DNA from: G965276765 sp965276825 | GTDB taxonomy: Bacteria; Actinomycetota; Acidimicrobiia; Acidimicrobiales; Palsa-688 | Length of the DNA: 64,000 nucleotides | Assembly (NCBI GenBank): GCA_965276825.1 | Contig: OZ255630.1 | Coordinates: forward strand, 1,116,001-1,180,000 | Direction of reading: 5' to 3' | Shown here: positions 38,792-47,501 of the stretch, in pieces | How positions within the stretch are numbered: position 1 is the first letter of the stretch | Layout: each line of letters begins with the position of its first letter | Notes under the pieces: model-generated | Database searches by the model: none | Seen by the model: the letters and a program-made list of their open reading frames with translations, nothing else | Told to the model about the DNA's origin: nothing | Made by a program: the position numbers and the translations under genes

Positions 38792-40320
38792 CGACGACGA
38801 GCGAGCCCGACACCCAGCACGCCGGCGTGGCTCCTGGCGGCCGGGCCAGGAGCATCCCCCTCCTCGGCCGGGACGCCGAGCCGACCGTGTTCGAGCTGTC
38901 GAGCCCGGGGCGGCGCGCCGCCACCTTCCGCACCACCGGCATGCCCGAGTGGACCGTCGACGAGCTCGTGGCGGCCGACGCCGCGAGACCCGAGCCGCTG
39001 CCGCTCGTCGAGGTCTCCGAGCGGGACCTCGTCGCCCACGTGACCCGGCTGACCCACCGCCAGTACTCGGTCGACCTCGGCGCCTATCCGCTCGGGTCGT
39101 GCACCATGAAGTACAACCCGAAGCTGTGCGACACGGCGGCGTCGGTGCCCGGGCTCACGGGCGCCCACCCGGCCGCTCCCGCCTCGGCGGTCCAGGGATG
39201 GCTGGAGCTGTACGCCGACCTGGCCGACGCCCTCTGCGAGGTGACCGGCATGCACGCCGCCACCCTGCAGCCGCCGGCCGGCGCCGCGGGCGAGCTGGTC
39301 GGCCTGCTGCTCATGCGGGCCTGGCACGCGTCGCGGGGTGAGACGCGGACCAAGGTCATCATCCCCGACTCCGCCCACGGCACCAACCCGGCCTCGGTGA
39401 CCCTCGGCGGCTTCGAGACGGTCACCGTCCCCTCCGACGAGCGGGGCCTGGTCGACCTCGACGCCCTGCGCGAGCGGCTCGACACCGACGTGGCCGGCAT
39501 CATGCTCACCAACCCCAACACCCTCGGGCTGTTCGAGGAGGACATCGAGGCCATCGCCGCCGCCGTCCACGAGGTGGGTGGCCTGCTCTACTACGACGGC
39601 GCCAACCTCAACGCCATCCTCGGGGTCACCCGGCCGGGCGACATGGGCTTCGACATCGTGCACATGAACCTGCACAAGACCTTCGCCGTGCCCCACGGCG
39701 GCGGCGGCCCCGGCGCCGGCCCGGTGGCCGTGTCGGCGCGCCTGGCCGAGTTTCTCCCCGGCCCGGTGCCCGAGCGGCTCGAGGACGGGACCTTCGCCTG
39801 GCGGACCCCCGAGCACAGCATCGGCCGGGTCCACACCTGGTACGGCAACGCACTCGCGCTGGCCAGGGCGTGGTCCTACATCCTCGCCAACGGCGGTGAC
39901 GGGCTGCGCCGGGTGGCCGAAGGGGCCGTCCTCAACGCCAACTGGCTGCGGCACCGCCTGCGGGGCACCTACGAGCTGCCCTTCGACCGGCCGTCCATGC
40001 ACGAGTTCGTGGCGTCGACCTCCAACCTCAAGCGCAGGGACGGCCTGCGCGCCATCGACGTGGCCAAGCGGCTCCTCGAGGAGGGCTTCCACGCCCCCAC
40101 CGTGTACTTCCCGCTGGTGGTCGACGAGGCGCTGATGATCGAACCCACCGAGACCGAGAGCCCCCAGACCGTCGCCGCCCTGGCCGATGCGCTGATCACC
40201 ATCGCGGCCGACAGCCACGACGACGCCGCCTCCGCCCCCCGCACCACGCCGGTCAGCCGGGTCGACGAGGCCAGGGCGGCGCGGGTGCTGCTCCCGACGT
40301 GGGACGCCACCGTCGCCTGA
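38788..40320 (+). CDS. gcvPB: Glycine dehydrogenase (decarboxylating) subunit 2
   Basis: C-terminal half of the split P protein, 510 residues, carrying pyridoxal phosphate. LGSCTMKYNPKLCD, AHGTNPASVTLGGF and YDGANLNAILGV are signatures, and HMNLHKTFAVPHGGGGPG holds the Schiff-base Lys297. Decarboxylates glycine and loads the H protein. The C-terminus extends about 30 residues past the family core (SHDDAASAPRTTPVSRVDEA onward). Confidence 0.95.
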   Translation: MTTTSEPDTQHAGVAPGGRARSIPLLGRDAEPTVFELSSPGRRAATFRTTGMPEWTVDELVAADAARPEPLPLVEVSERDLVAHVTRLTHRQYSVDLGAYPLGSCTMKYNPKLCDTAASVPGLTGAHPAAPASAVQGWLELYADLADALCEVTGMHAATLQPPAGAAGELVGLLLMRAWHASRGETRTKVIIPDSAHGTNPASVTLGGFETVTVPSDERGLVDLDALRERLDTDVAGIMLTNPNTLGLFEEDIEAIAAAVHEVGGLLYYDGANLNAILGVTRPGDMGFDIVHMNLHKTFAVPHGGGGPGAGPVAVSARLAEFLPGPVPERLEDGTFAWRTPEHSIGRVHTWYGNALALARAWSYILANGGDGLRRVAEGAVLNANWLRHRLRGTYELPFDRPSMHEFVASTSNLKRRDGLRAIDVAKRLLEEGFHAPTVYFPLVVDEALMIEPTETESPQTVAALADALITIAADSHDDAASAPRTTPVSRVDEARAARVLLPTWDATVA

Positions 40321-40352
40321 GCGGCGCCCCGGCACGTCGAGCTGGAATCTGC

Positions 40353-40417
40353 GATGCAGAGCGATGCATCTGCCGTCATCCACGAGGGGCAGGTGGGCCC
40401 ACGATCCGCATCTGCCG
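40353..40417. promoter_or_regulatory. Repeats upstream of the molybdate/tungstate transporter
   Basis: GATGCA-gagcga-TGCATC is an inverted repeat at 40353-40370. GCATCTGCCG occurs at 40366-40375 and 40408-40417, 42 bp apart (four helical turns). The second copy ends 11 bp before the TAGGGT hexamer (40429-40434). This is a good place for a repressor that senses the oxyanion, but no regulator gene is nearby. Confidence 0.45.
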
Positions 40418-40428
40418 GATCCGGTCAG

Positions 40429-40434
40429 TAGGGT
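40429..40434 (+). promoter_or_regulatory. -10 hexamer TAGGGT of the transporter operon
   Basis: TAGGGT is 8 nt before the ATG at 40443. Confidence 0.5.
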
Positions 40435-40442
40435 GTCGGGCC

Positions 40443-41384
40443 ATGCGCCGTCGCCGCCCCCACCGTCATCCGACCCGCTCCGCCACGGCGGTCCTCGCCC
40501 TGGCGGCGGCCATCGCCGTGTCCGTCTCCGCCTGCGGCAGCTCCTCGACGTCGGCCAAGGCGTCGACCACGACCACCGCGACGGGCTCGACCACCAAGGG
40601 CTCGGGCCCGGTGTCGGTGCTCTACGCCGGCTCCCTCGTGGCCGTGATGGAGAAGCAGATCGTCCCCGGGTTCACCGCGGCCGACGGCTACACCTTCAAC
40701 GGGCTCTCCGGCGGCTCCAAGGACCTGGCCGCCGACATCAGCGGCAAGGTCAAGCAGGCGGACGTGTTCGTGTCGGCCAGCCCGGACGTCGATACCAAGC
40801 TCCAGGGCGCGTCCCACGGCAACTGGCTGTCCTGGTATGCCACCTTCGCCACCTCCGGCCTCGTGCTCGGCTACAACCCCCACAGCCGCTTCGCCCCGGC
40901 CTTGAAGGCCAAGCCCTGGTACGACGTGGTCGCCAAGTCGGGATTCCTCCTCGGGCGCACCGATCCCGCCACCGACCCCAAGGGACTGCTCGCAGTCGAG
41001 GCGCTCGACCAGACGGCCAAGGCCAGGTCCCTCCCCGCCCTCGCCTCCCTCGCCACGCAGACCAGGGAGGTCTTCCCCGAGGAGACCCTCGTCGGCCGGC
41101 TCCAGTCGGGTCAGCTCGACGCCGGGTTCTTCTACGCCTCCGAGGCCGAGGCGGCGGGGATCCCGACCGTGCCGCTCGCGGGCGTCCACCTCGGGGCGAC
41201 CTTCACCGTCAGCGTGGTCAACCGGGCCCCGCACGCGGCCGCCGCCATCGCCTTCGTCCGCTACCTGCTCGGGCCGGCCGGGCTCGCCGCCCTGGGCAAG
41301 GACGGCTTCGACCTGGTCGAGCCGCCCAAGGTGTCCGGCTCGGGCGTGCCGGGAGCGTTGTCCGGGGTGCTCGGCTCGCAGTGA
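40443..41384 (+). CDS. Molybdate/tungstate-binding lipoprotein (WtpA/ModA type)
   Basis: A 313-residue substrate-binding lipoprotein. The signal has a lipobox ending in SVSAC and a Ser/Thr-rich spacer. The mature part begins VSVLYAGSLVAVMEKQIVPG, the start typical of the archaeal-type WtpA branch, followed by LSGGSKDLAADISGKVKQAD and VFVSASPDVD. GRTDPATDPKG and FFYASEAEAAG are further family segments. Molybdate or tungstate is the probable ligand; which one cannot be decided. The permease-ATPase fusion gene follows. Confidence 0.85.
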   Translation: MRRRRPHRHPTRSATAVLALAAAIAVSVSACGSSSTSAKASTTTTATGSTTKGSGPVSVLYAGSLVAVMEKQIVPGFTAADGYTFNGLSGGSKDLAADISGKVKQADVFVSASPDVDTKLQGASHGNWLSWYATFATSGLVLGYNPHSRFAPALKAKPWYDVVAKSGFLLGRTDPATDPKGLLAVEALDQTAKARSLPALASLATQTREVFPEETLVGRLQSGQLDAGFFYASEAEAAGIPTVPLAGVHLGATFTVSVVNRAPHAAAAIAFVRYLLGPAGLAALGKDGFDLVEPPKVSGSGVPGALSGVLGSQ

Positions 41385-41386
41385 GC

Positions 41387-41446
41387 GCGCCTCGGCGGGC
41401 GCCGTGTGAGCACCGCGCGCCTCGGCGGGCGCCGTGTGAGCACCGC
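41387..41446 (+). repeat. 30-bp tandem repeat between binding protein and permease genes
   Basis: Two copies, at 41387 and 41417, each containing GCGCCTCGGCGGGCGCCGTG and a TGAGCACC that offers a GTG start. Same length as the repeat at the YdbT-like start. Confidence 0.75.
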
Positions 41447-41478
41447 ACCCGCTCCAAGCGCCCTCGGGGAGGGCGTCG

Positions 41479-43314
41479 ATGAGCCGCCCGGCGCGGCGGT
41501 CGCCGCTCACGTGGCTCGGCGGCCTGCTCGCCCTGTACCTGGTCGTCCCGCTGGTCGCCTTCGCCGGCCGGCTGCTCGGTGGGTCGGACGCCGGGTTCGC
41601 CGCGCCCGGCCTGTGGCCTGCGCTCGGCGTCTCGGTCGAGGCGTCGACCATCTCCCTCGCCCTGGTCTCGGCCCTCGGCATCCCCCTCGCCTTCGTGCTG
41701 GCCCACCACCGGGGGCGCCTGGCCCGCCTGACCGGGCTGGCCGTGCAGCTACCGCTGGCCCTCCCGCCGCTGATGAGCGGCATCCTGCTCGTCTACCTGG
41801 TCGGCCCGTACACCTTCCTCGGCCGCATCAGCGGGCAGCGCCTCACCGAGACCCTCGCCGGGGTGGTGATCGCCCAGAGCTTCGTGGCCGCCCCGTTTCT
41901 CGTCGTGGCCGCGAGGTCGGCCTTCGCCACCGTCGATCCGGCCCTCGACGACCTGGCCGCCACCCTCGGACATCCCCCGGTCGCCCGCTTCGTGCGCGTC
42001 CACCTCGCCGCGGCCGCGCCGGGGATCAGGGCCGGGATGGTGCTGTCGTGGCTCCGGGCCTTCGGCGAGTACGGGGCCACCGTGATCCTGGCCTACCACC
42101 CCTTCTCCCTCCCCATCTACACCAGCGACCGCTTCGCGGGCTACCCCCTGTCGAGCACCGAGGCGCCGACGCTCCTCGCCCTGGTCACCGCGGCGGCGGC
42201 CATCGCCGTCGGGCAGCTGCGCCGCCCCCACCGTCGCCTCGGCTCGGGGCCGGCCCCGACGCCACCCCCGGTGGCGGAGCCGGTGCGGGTGGCCTTCGAC
42301 GTCCGGGCGTCGGCCGGGTCCTTCGACCTCGCCGTGGCCCACACCGCCGCGACCCACCGCCTGGCCGTCGTCGGACCGTCGGGCTCGGGCAAGTCGCTGC
42401 TCCTGCGATCGCTCGCCGGCCTGCTCGGTCCTGACGTCGGCACCGTCCACTACGGCGGGACCGACGTCTCGTCGGTGCCGACCGAGCACCGGGGGATCGG
42501 CTACGTCCCCCAGGGTCTCGGTCTGTCCCCCGGCCGGACGGTGTGGCAGCAGGCCACCTTCGCGACCCGCGCCGTGCCGGGGCGGGCGGCGTGGTGGATC
42601 GACGGACTGCACCTCCGGCCCCTCGTCGACCGGTTGCCAGGGGAGCTCTCCGGCGGCCAGCGCCAGCGGGTCGGCCTCGCCCGGGCCCTGGCCTGCGACC
42701 CCCGCGTCGTGCTGCTCGACGAGCCGTTCTCGGCCCTCGACGTCCCGGTGCGCCGCGAGCTGGTCGCCGAGCTGCGCCGCCTGCAGCGCGACACCGGCCT
42801 GTCGACGGTGCTGGTCACCCACGACCCCGACGAGGCGGCCATGCTCGCCGACGAGCTTCTCGTCGTCGTCGACGGGCGCCTCCTCCAGGCCGGTCCGAGC
42901 GAAGAGGTCCTGGCCAGGCCGGCCTCGCCGTTGGTTGCCCGCCTGCTCGGGGTGGACAACGTGCTCGACGCGATGGTGGTCGAGGGAGGGGTCGGCCTCC
43001 TCGGGACCGGCTCCGACCCGCCGCTGACCATCGATGCGCTCACGGGCCTGCCCGTCGCCACTCCCGTCACGGTCAGGATCGACGCGGCCGGGCTGCGGCT
43101 CGGCACCACCGACGGCCATCCCGCCGCCGTCGCCGACGCCGTCGCCCTGGCGTCGGGGTGGCGGGTGGACGTCCGGCTCCTCGGTGGCCCGACGCTCCGT
43201 CTGCACCCGCCGGGCGACCCGGGCCTGCGCGCCGGCGCCCTCACGTCCGTCGCCGTCGACCCCGAAGCGGTGTCGGTGTGGGCCGGTCCCGTGGCGGTCG
43301 TCGCCGGCGTGTGA
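41479..43314 (+). CDS. Molybdate/tungstate ABC transporter, permease and ATPase fused (ModBC type)
   Basis: A single 611-residue chain. Residues 1-255 form the permease with about five hydrophobic segments and the EAA-like loop (LDDLAATLGHPPVARFVRVH, then LRAFGEYGATVIL). Residues about 270-480 form the ATPase: Walker A GPSGSGKSLLL, Q-loop YVPQGLGL, signature LSGGQRQRVGLARAL, Walker B VVLLDEPFSALD, and the H-loop VLVTHDPDEA. The last 100 residues look like TOBE domains that may bind the oxyanion for feedback. ModB and ModC are usually separate. The ATG at 41479 is 10 nt after GGGGAGGG. Confidence 0.9.
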   Translation: MSRPARRSPLTWLGGLLALYLVVPLVAFAGRLLGGSDAGFAAPGLWPALGVSVEASTISLALVSALGIPLAFVLAHHRGRLARLTGLAVQLPLALPPLMSGILLVYLVGPYTFLGRISGQRLTETLAGVVIAQSFVAAPFLVVAARSAFATVDPALDDLAATLGHPPVARFVRVHLAAAAPGIRAGMVLSWLRAFGEYGATVILAYHPFSLPIYTSDRFAGYPLSSTEAPTLLALVTAAAAIAVGQLRRPHRRLGSGPAPTPPPVAEPVRVAFDVRASAGSFDLAVAHTAATHRLAVVGPSGSGKSLLLRSLAGLLGPDVGTVHYGGTDVSSVPTEHRGIGYVPQGLGLSPGRTVWQQATFATRAVPGRAAWWIDGLHLRPLVDRLPGELSGGQRQRVGLARALACDPRVVLLDEPFSALDVPVRRELVAELRRLQRDTGLSTVLVTHDPDEAAMLADELLVVVDGRLLQAGPSEEVLARPASPLVARLLGVDNVLDAMVVEGGVGLLGTGSDPPLTIDALTGLPVATPVTVRIDAAGLRLGTTDGHPAAVADAVALASGWRVDVRLLGGPTLRLHPPGDPGLRAGALTSVAVDPEAVSVWAGPVAVVAGV

Positions 43315-43365
43315 CGGCGCCGCCGGGATCTCGTGCCTCCCCGATCCTCCCACGGAGGGCGAGGA

Positions 43366-44628
43366 TCAGTGAAAGACCAGGTCGACGGGTATGTTGGTCG
43401 ACGAGGGGGGCTGCAGGGCCAGCTTCCCGACCCGCAGCTCGACGTCGGCCGGGTTGCCGATCCGCATCCAGGCTCGCCGGCCGAGCGAGCGGGTCTCACC
43501 GGCGACCAGCGTGGCGGCGAACTCGACGGCCCCGGTGGCGCCCCGGCGCCGAATCTCGACCCAGCACGGGCCGGTCGCGGTGACCGTCACGCGAACTCCT
43601 GCGGCCAGGCGGTAGGTGACGAGGCCGTTGGAGCTCGACACCAGCCGGACCAGGGGGGCGGGGGGCGCCACCGGCAGGGTGGTGGACGGGGTCGTCGCCG
43701 GGCGCACCGCCCGAGTGGAGACCGGGCGGTGAGGGGCGCCGGAGCCGCCGCCGAGGTGGGTGGCTGCGGCGACCCCGCCGCCTACGACCACGACCGCGGC
43801 GACGGCGATGACGAGCAGCCTCCTGCTCGGGCGCGACCTCGAGGGCGGCGCGCTCGGGGGCCGGGCCCCGGAGGGCCGGGCCTCAGGGGGCCGGGTCGCG
43901 AGGGAGCGAGTCGGGGGGGAGCGGGTCGCCGGGAGCCGACGCGACTTGCCACGCCCGGACGGCCGCAGATCCCGACGCCGGGTCGGGGCCGTGTCGTCCG
44001 GCCGCGGGCCCGGACCCTCAGGGGGCCAGGGCGAGTCGACCACCGAGGATCGGATCGGGTCGGCGCTCCCGGCACTGTTCGGGCGCACCTCGGGACCGAC
44101 GGGCGGGGTCGACGGCGGGGCGGGCGCGGGGACGTCAGCGGGCCGATCGGCGGCCCCCGGCTCGGATCCCACTTCCCCGGTGGCTCCTCGTCGGACCCGC
44201 ATCCCCTCGCCGGGCGCCGCGGCGGTGACACGGTGCTCGACGACACGGTGCTCGACGACACGGTGCTCGACCGTCTGACCGGAGAGGTCGTCGTCGGCCA
44301 CACCACCGGCGAGGCGCTCGGGGTCGAGGGGCGGCGGGCGGCGAAACGGGCCGGCGGGGGAGCGCGGCGCCCGCCAGGTGCTCATGGACCTGGTGGCCGT
44401 GGCCGGCTCGGGCGCGTCGGACGGCACCACCCGGACATGCGCCGAGCGAGCCGACGCCGGCGAGCCGGCCGCGGTCGCCGGACCCGGGCGCGTCGCGGCC
44501 TGTCCGAGGGCGTCGAGGGCGCGATGGTGGTCGCGTTGGCGGCGCCTGGCCAGGCCGGCGCGGCGGTACCCGGCGACCGGGACGGCGACCACCCCGGCCA
44601 GGACGACGAGGACCAGGAGGGGGGTCAT
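43366..44628 (-). CDS. DUF4115 (RodZ C-terminal type) membrane protein
   Basis: 420 residues: an N-terminal hydrophobic segment (LLVLVVLAGVVAVPVAGY), about 240 Pro/Arg-rich residues with three in-frame VEHRV repeats, a second hydrophobic segment (LLVIAVAAVVVVGGGVAAA), and a C-terminal domain from about residue 340 with VTVTATGPCWVEIRRRG, AGETRSLGRRAWMRIGNPAD and VELRVGKLALQPPS. That end matches the DUF4115 fold found outside the membrane in RodZ. No helix-turn-helix precedes it, so it is not a full RodZ. Possibly linked to cell shape. Confidence 0.65.
   Translation of the reverse strand: MTPLLVLVVLAGVVAVPVAGYRRAGLARRRQRDHHRALDALGQAATRPGPATAAGSPASARSAHVRVVPSDAPEPATATRSMSTWRAPRSPAGPFRRPPPLDPERLAGGVADDDLSGQTVEHRVVEHRVVEHRVTAAAPGEGMRVRRGATGEVGSEPGAADRPADVPAPAPPSTPPVGPEVRPNSAGSADPIRSSVVDSPWPPEGPGPRPDDTAPTRRRDLRPSGRGKSRRLPATRSPPTRSLATRPPEARPSGARPPSAPPSRSRPSRRLLVIAVAAVVVVGGGVAAATHLGGGSGAPHRPVSTRAVRPATTPSTTLPVAPPAPLVRLVSSSNGLVTYRLAAGVRVTVTATGPCWVEIRRRGATGAVEFAATLVAGETRSLGRRAWMRIGNPADVELRVGKLALQPPSSTNIPVDLVFH
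44228..44272 (-). repeat. 15-bp in-frame tandem repeat, VEHRV
   Basis: Three copies of ACGGTGCTCGACGAC (plus strand), coding VEHRV in the disordered linker of the DUF4115 protein. Confidence 0.75.
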
Positions 44629-44744
44629 GCGCGCCCCGCCCCGATCGGTGCGGGGCGGGTGAGGGGAGGGTTGGGCAGCACGTCAGCCTCGCAGCCGGGC
44701 GATCAGGGCAGGCGGTGTCGGCCGCCTCGTCAGCCCTTCGGAAT
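44629..44744. other. Short spacer downstream of the NrtR-like gene
   Basis: About 115 bp without a supported feature. Confidence 0.3.
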
Positions 44745-45479
44745 CTACGGCCTCCCGTGGTCGTGGCGGGCGCGCCCCGAGGGGGGATTCGGGGCGGCGG
44801 CGACGCTCCTGCGCATCAGCGGCGGGGCCATGGTCTCGGCGTCGCCCTGGCGGAACAGGTCCGGTGCTCCCGGCGTGGGCCGTCGGCGGCCCGTGGCCAC
44901 GACGAACCCGGGGACGGACCGCACCTTCCTGGCGAAGTTGCCGTGGTGGAGGCCCACACCCCAGACCGCCTCGTACAGCCGGCGGAGCTCGCCGAGGGTG
45001 AACTCCCCGGGAAGGAAGGTCGCGGCCAGCGTGGTGTACTCGAGCTTGGCCCTGACCCGCTCGGTCCCGTCTTCGGTGATCCGCTGGTGGTCGAAGGCGA
45101 GGGGCACCCGCCCCGAGGCCACGTCGCCGACCGGGACCAGCGCCCGACCGGCCGCGGCACCCGGGGTCGACGCCCTTCCGTTCCCGGTCGTCACCGGCAG
45201 CAGGGCCACGTACCCGACCGACACCGCCCGCACCCGGGGGTCCCGGCCGACGTCGCCGTAGGTGGCGAGCTGCTCGACGTGGGGGAGCGGAGGTCGGCCG
45301 CGTTCGAGCAGCACCCGCTGGGCGGCAGCGTCGAGGTCCTCGTCTGGTCGGACCCGACTCCCTGGCAGGGCGGCCACGCCGTCGTAGGGCGCCCGGGTGC
45401 GCCGCTCGGTCAGGACCTCGAGGCCGCCGTCGCCCACGGTGAGGGCGACGAGCTCGACGGTCACCTCGAAGCTGGGCAC
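44745..45479 (-). CDS. NrtR-like transcriptional regulator (Nudix fold plus winged helix)
   Basis: About 244 residues. The N-terminal domain has the Nudix fold (VELVALTVGDGGLEVLTERR) but the Nudix box is degenerate: LPGSRVRPDEDLDAAAQRVL lacks the REXXEE metal site, as in NrtR regulators, which bind ADP-ribose-type ligands without hydrolysis. The C-terminal part (LEYTTLAATFLPGEFTLGEL, RRLYEAVWGVGLHHGNFARKV) is the NrtR winged helix. NrtR controls NAD synthesis genes; none is adjacent here. Of several in-frame GTGs I chose 45479, which is 6 nt after a TAGTAT hexamer. Confidence 0.8.
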   Translation of the reverse strand: MPSFEVTVELVALTVGDGGLEVLTERRTRAPYDGVAALPGSRVRPDEDLDAAAQRVLLERGRPPLPHVEQLATYGDVGRDPRVRAVSVGYVALLPVTTGNGRASTPGAAAGRALVPVGDVASGRVPLAFDHQRITEDGTERVRAKLEYTTLAATFLPGEFTLGELRRLYEAVWGVGLHHGNFARKVRSVPGFVVATGRRRPTPGAPDLFRQGDAETMAPPLMRRSVAAAPNPPSGRARHDHGRP

Positions 45480-45485
45480 CACCAC

Positions 45486-45503
45486 ATACTACTCACAATG
45501 AGT
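45486..45503. promoter_or_regulatory. -10 hexamer and dyad before the NrtR-like gene
   Basis: TAGTAT (minus strand, 45486-45491) is 6 nt before the GTG at 45479. The adjoining ACTCA-CAA-TGAGT (45491-45503) is a perfect 5-bp-arm dyad, a candidate autoregulatory site, and includes the stop codon of the upstream small gene. Confidence 0.5.
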
Positions 45504-45609
45504 CGAATGGGGCGATGATGCCGTCCCTGCTGTCGGTGACCCCGAGCCGGCGGCGCAGCTCGGCCAGGCGGTCCGCATCGGTGGTGGTCGAGATGCGGAC
45601 CCTGGACAT
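45493..45609 (-). CDS. 38-residue RHH-like small protein
   Basis: A short frame beginning MSRVRISTTTDADRLAELRR and ending DSL. The start matches the N-terminal strand and first helix of antitoxin-type RHH proteins (VRISTTVDA...LA..R.LLG), but the second helix is missing, so this may be a shortened remnant. A TACTAT hexamer (45617-45622) lies 7 nt before the ATG. Confidence 0.45.
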   Translation of the reverse strand: MSRVRISTTTDADRLAELRRRLGVTDSRDGIIAPFDSL

Positions 45610-45639
45610 GCCACAAATAGTAGGAGGCTGATGCCACGA

Positions 45640-46269
45640 TCAGGCGCCGAGCCACGCCTCCAGCTCGCCCCGCCCGGGCCCGGCAAGGGCACCCAGGCGG
45701 GCGGTGCGCCCGGCGAGGGTCATGGCGACGGCCCCGGCGGGCCCCTCGACGACGGGGCCTTCTCCGTGGGACCAGTCCAGATCGGCGGTCACGAGGCGCA
45801 CCGGCGGGATCCGGCCCGGCACGAACCCACGCCTGGCCTTGGGCCCGGCTTCGAAGTCGAGCACCCGTCGCCAGACCTCGGCGGGGCGGTCGGCGGGCAT
45901 CCCGAGCGGGATGCGCATGTCCTCGCTGTGGATCAGCAGGTCGGTGAGCGGGGCGATCGGCCCCATCCCGGGTGGAGCGACGTGGCTGTTGGCGCCGGCG
46001 CGCAGATCGGCCACCAGCTCGGCCGTCGGCCTGGCCGCCTGAGCCGCGGCGAGGGCGCGGTTGGCGGCGTGGGGATGGCCCCGAGCCCGGACCAGGCCCA
46101 CGGTGAATCCGCGGAGGCCGACGACCACCGGCGAGACCAGGTGGCCGAAGACCTCGCGGACGCTCCACGCGTCACACAGGCTCGGCGTGGCCCACGCAGC
46201 GGCATCGAGCTGATCGGCCAGGTCGGCCAGGGCGAGCCGCTCGGCGGCGATGGCCTCCCAGATCTCCAC
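45640..46269 (-). CDS. Mycothiol-dependent maleylpyruvate isomerase family protein
   Basis: 209 residues of the TIGR03083/MDMPI type: WATPSLCDAWSVREVFGHLV in the N-terminal four-helix bundle with the metal histidine in GHLV, then PLTDLLIHSEDMRIPLGMPA with the second histidine, and a C-terminal SCP2-like domain (VRLVTADLDWSHGEGPVVEG, then AGAVAMTLAGR). Family members use mycothiol as cofactor. The substrate is unknown. The GTG at 46269 is 7 nt after TAGCGT. Confidence 0.82.
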   Translation of the reverse strand: MEIWEAIAAERLALADLADQLDAAAWATPSLCDAWSVREVFGHLVSPVVVGLRGFTVGLVRARGHPHAANRALAAAQAARPTAELVADLRAGANSHVAPPGMGPIAPLTDLLIHSEDMRIPLGMPADRPAEVWRRVLDFEAGPKARRGFVPGRIPPVRLVTADLDWSHGEGPVVEGPAGAVAMTLAGRTARLGALAGPGRGELEAWLGA

Positions 46270-46276
46270 GATCCCG

Positions 46277-46282
46277 ACGCTA
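46277..46282 (-). promoter_or_regulatory. -10 hexamer TAGCGT of the isomerase-like gene
   Basis: On the minus strand TAGCGT is 7 nt before the GTG at 46269. Confidence 0.5.
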
Positions 46283-46333
46283 CGCGAGGGCCGCGGCCCG
46301 TCGCCGCTACGTGGAGGCGGCGGGGCGTCGCCG

Positions 46334-47494
46334 CTATGTGGAGGGCGGCGGGGCGTCGCCGGCGCGGCTCTCGCTCCTGACCCGCGACCGGCCGAGCATG
46401 GCCCTCGACGGATGGGCGGCCACGGCCTGCTCGAGCCCGGACCCGACCACCGCGAGGTACCGCTGGGTGGTGGCCAGGCTGGCGTGGCCCATGAGCTTCT
46501 GCACCTCGGTGATCGACGCCCCGGCGTCGAGGGCGGCGGTACCGAAGGAGTGGCGAAGTGCGTGCACCGCCGCGCCGGGGTGGCGCCGGACACCGGCCCT
46601 GGCGTACCAGCCCTCGACCAGGCGGCGCATGGCCTGGGGGGAGAACGGCGTCCCGTCCCAGCGCACCAGCAGTGGGTCGTCGGCCCGGACCCGACCGAGC
46701 AGGTCGGCCCGCTCCGCCAAGTAGGCCCGCACGGCCAGCGCGGCCTCGTCGTGGACCGGGATGGTCCTCGGCTTGTTGCCCTTGCCCCAGACCCGGAGGC
46801 GGCCGCCGACGTCGGCCTCGTCGGCGAAGTCGCCGACCGCCGCGGTGATCGCCTCCTCGAGGCGCACGCCGGTCGACACGAACACCGCGGCGGCGGCCAG
46901 GTCACGGGTCGGCCACGGGTGGCGCTCGGTCGGACCGGGCTGGCGGACCATGGCGAACACACGTTCGAGCTCGGGATAGGACAGGGGAGTGGGATCGCCC
47001 CTGACCTCCTTGGGCCGCACCACGGCCTGCGCGGTCATGGGGTTGGCCGCGAGGATCTGCTGGCCGACCAGGTAGCGGCAGAAGCTCGACCAGGCGGCGG
47101 CGGCGCGCCGGGCCGAGTTGGGGCGGTGCGAGGCCAGGAACCGATCGAGGGCCCTGGCCAGGTTCCGTGGGGCCAGGTCGGCGAGGACCAGGATGGCGAA
47201 GCACTCCCTGGCCCGCACGTAGGACCCCGGCCGGAAGCCGTAGGTCGCGGCCAGCCGGACGACGGTCTCGTCGGCTGCGGCCAGGCGCACGCCCACGGCG
47301 TCACGGACCAGCTCGGGCACCGGCTTGCCGACCACGCCGGCCAGCACGGCGGCCAAGCCGGCGGCGTCGCTCACGTACCCGGCGGCCGTCTTGGCACTCG
47401 AGCGCCCGAGCGAGCCGATCCACTCGTCGAGCCAGCCGGCGAGGGGAGCCTGCGGGTCCGGCGCGGGTGTGTCGTCGAAGGTCAGGCCGGGCAC
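46334..47494 (-). CDS. Tyrosine recombinase (XerC/XerD-like integrase)
   Basis: 386 residues. An N-terminal SAM-like core-binding domain (residues about 15-170) precedes a catalytic domain with all conserved residues: Arg in FVSTGVRLEEAI, Lys in KGNKPRTIP, HALRHSFGT (HxxR), GHASLATTQRY (His and the Tyr nucleophile). The C-terminus beyond Tyr is about 40 residues. No neighbouring phage or plasmid genes or att repeats are visible, so it may be a Xer-type recombinase or an orphan integrase. GTG at 47494, 7 nt after TAGGGT (47502-47507). Confidence 0.88.
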   Translation of the reverse strand: MPGLTFDDTPAPDPQAPLAGWLDEWIGSLGRSSAKTAAGYVSDAAGLAAVLAGVVGKPVPELVRDAVGVRLAAADETVVRLAATYGFRPGSYVRARECFAILVLADLAPRNLARALDRFLASHRPNSARRAAAAWSSFCRYLVGQQILAANPMTAQAVVRPKEVRGDPTPLSYPELERVFAMVRQPGPTERHPWPTRDLAAAAVFVSTGVRLEEAITAAVGDFADEADVGGRLRVWGKGNKPRTIPVHDEAALAVRAYLAERADLLGRVRADDPLLVRWDGTPFSPQAMRRLVEGWYARAGVRRHPGAAVHALRHSFGTAALDAGASITEVQKLMGHASLATTQRYLAVVGSGLEQAVAAHPSRAMLGRSRVRSESRAGDAPPPST

Positions 47495-47501
47495 GGCCCC
47501 G

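Noticed and set aside
43366..44628. Complete RodZ
   Set aside because: Only the C-terminal DUF4115 part is present; the N-terminal helix-turn-helix is missing and there are two hydrophobic segments.
44745..45479. Active Nudix hydrolase
   Set aside because: The REXXEE metal site is missing and a winged helix follows, so a regulator of the NrtR kind fits better.
46334..47494. Phage or integrative element around the tyrosine recombinase
   Set aside because: Neighbours are ordinary chromosomal genes with the same composition, and no phage, relaxase or excisionase genes are present.
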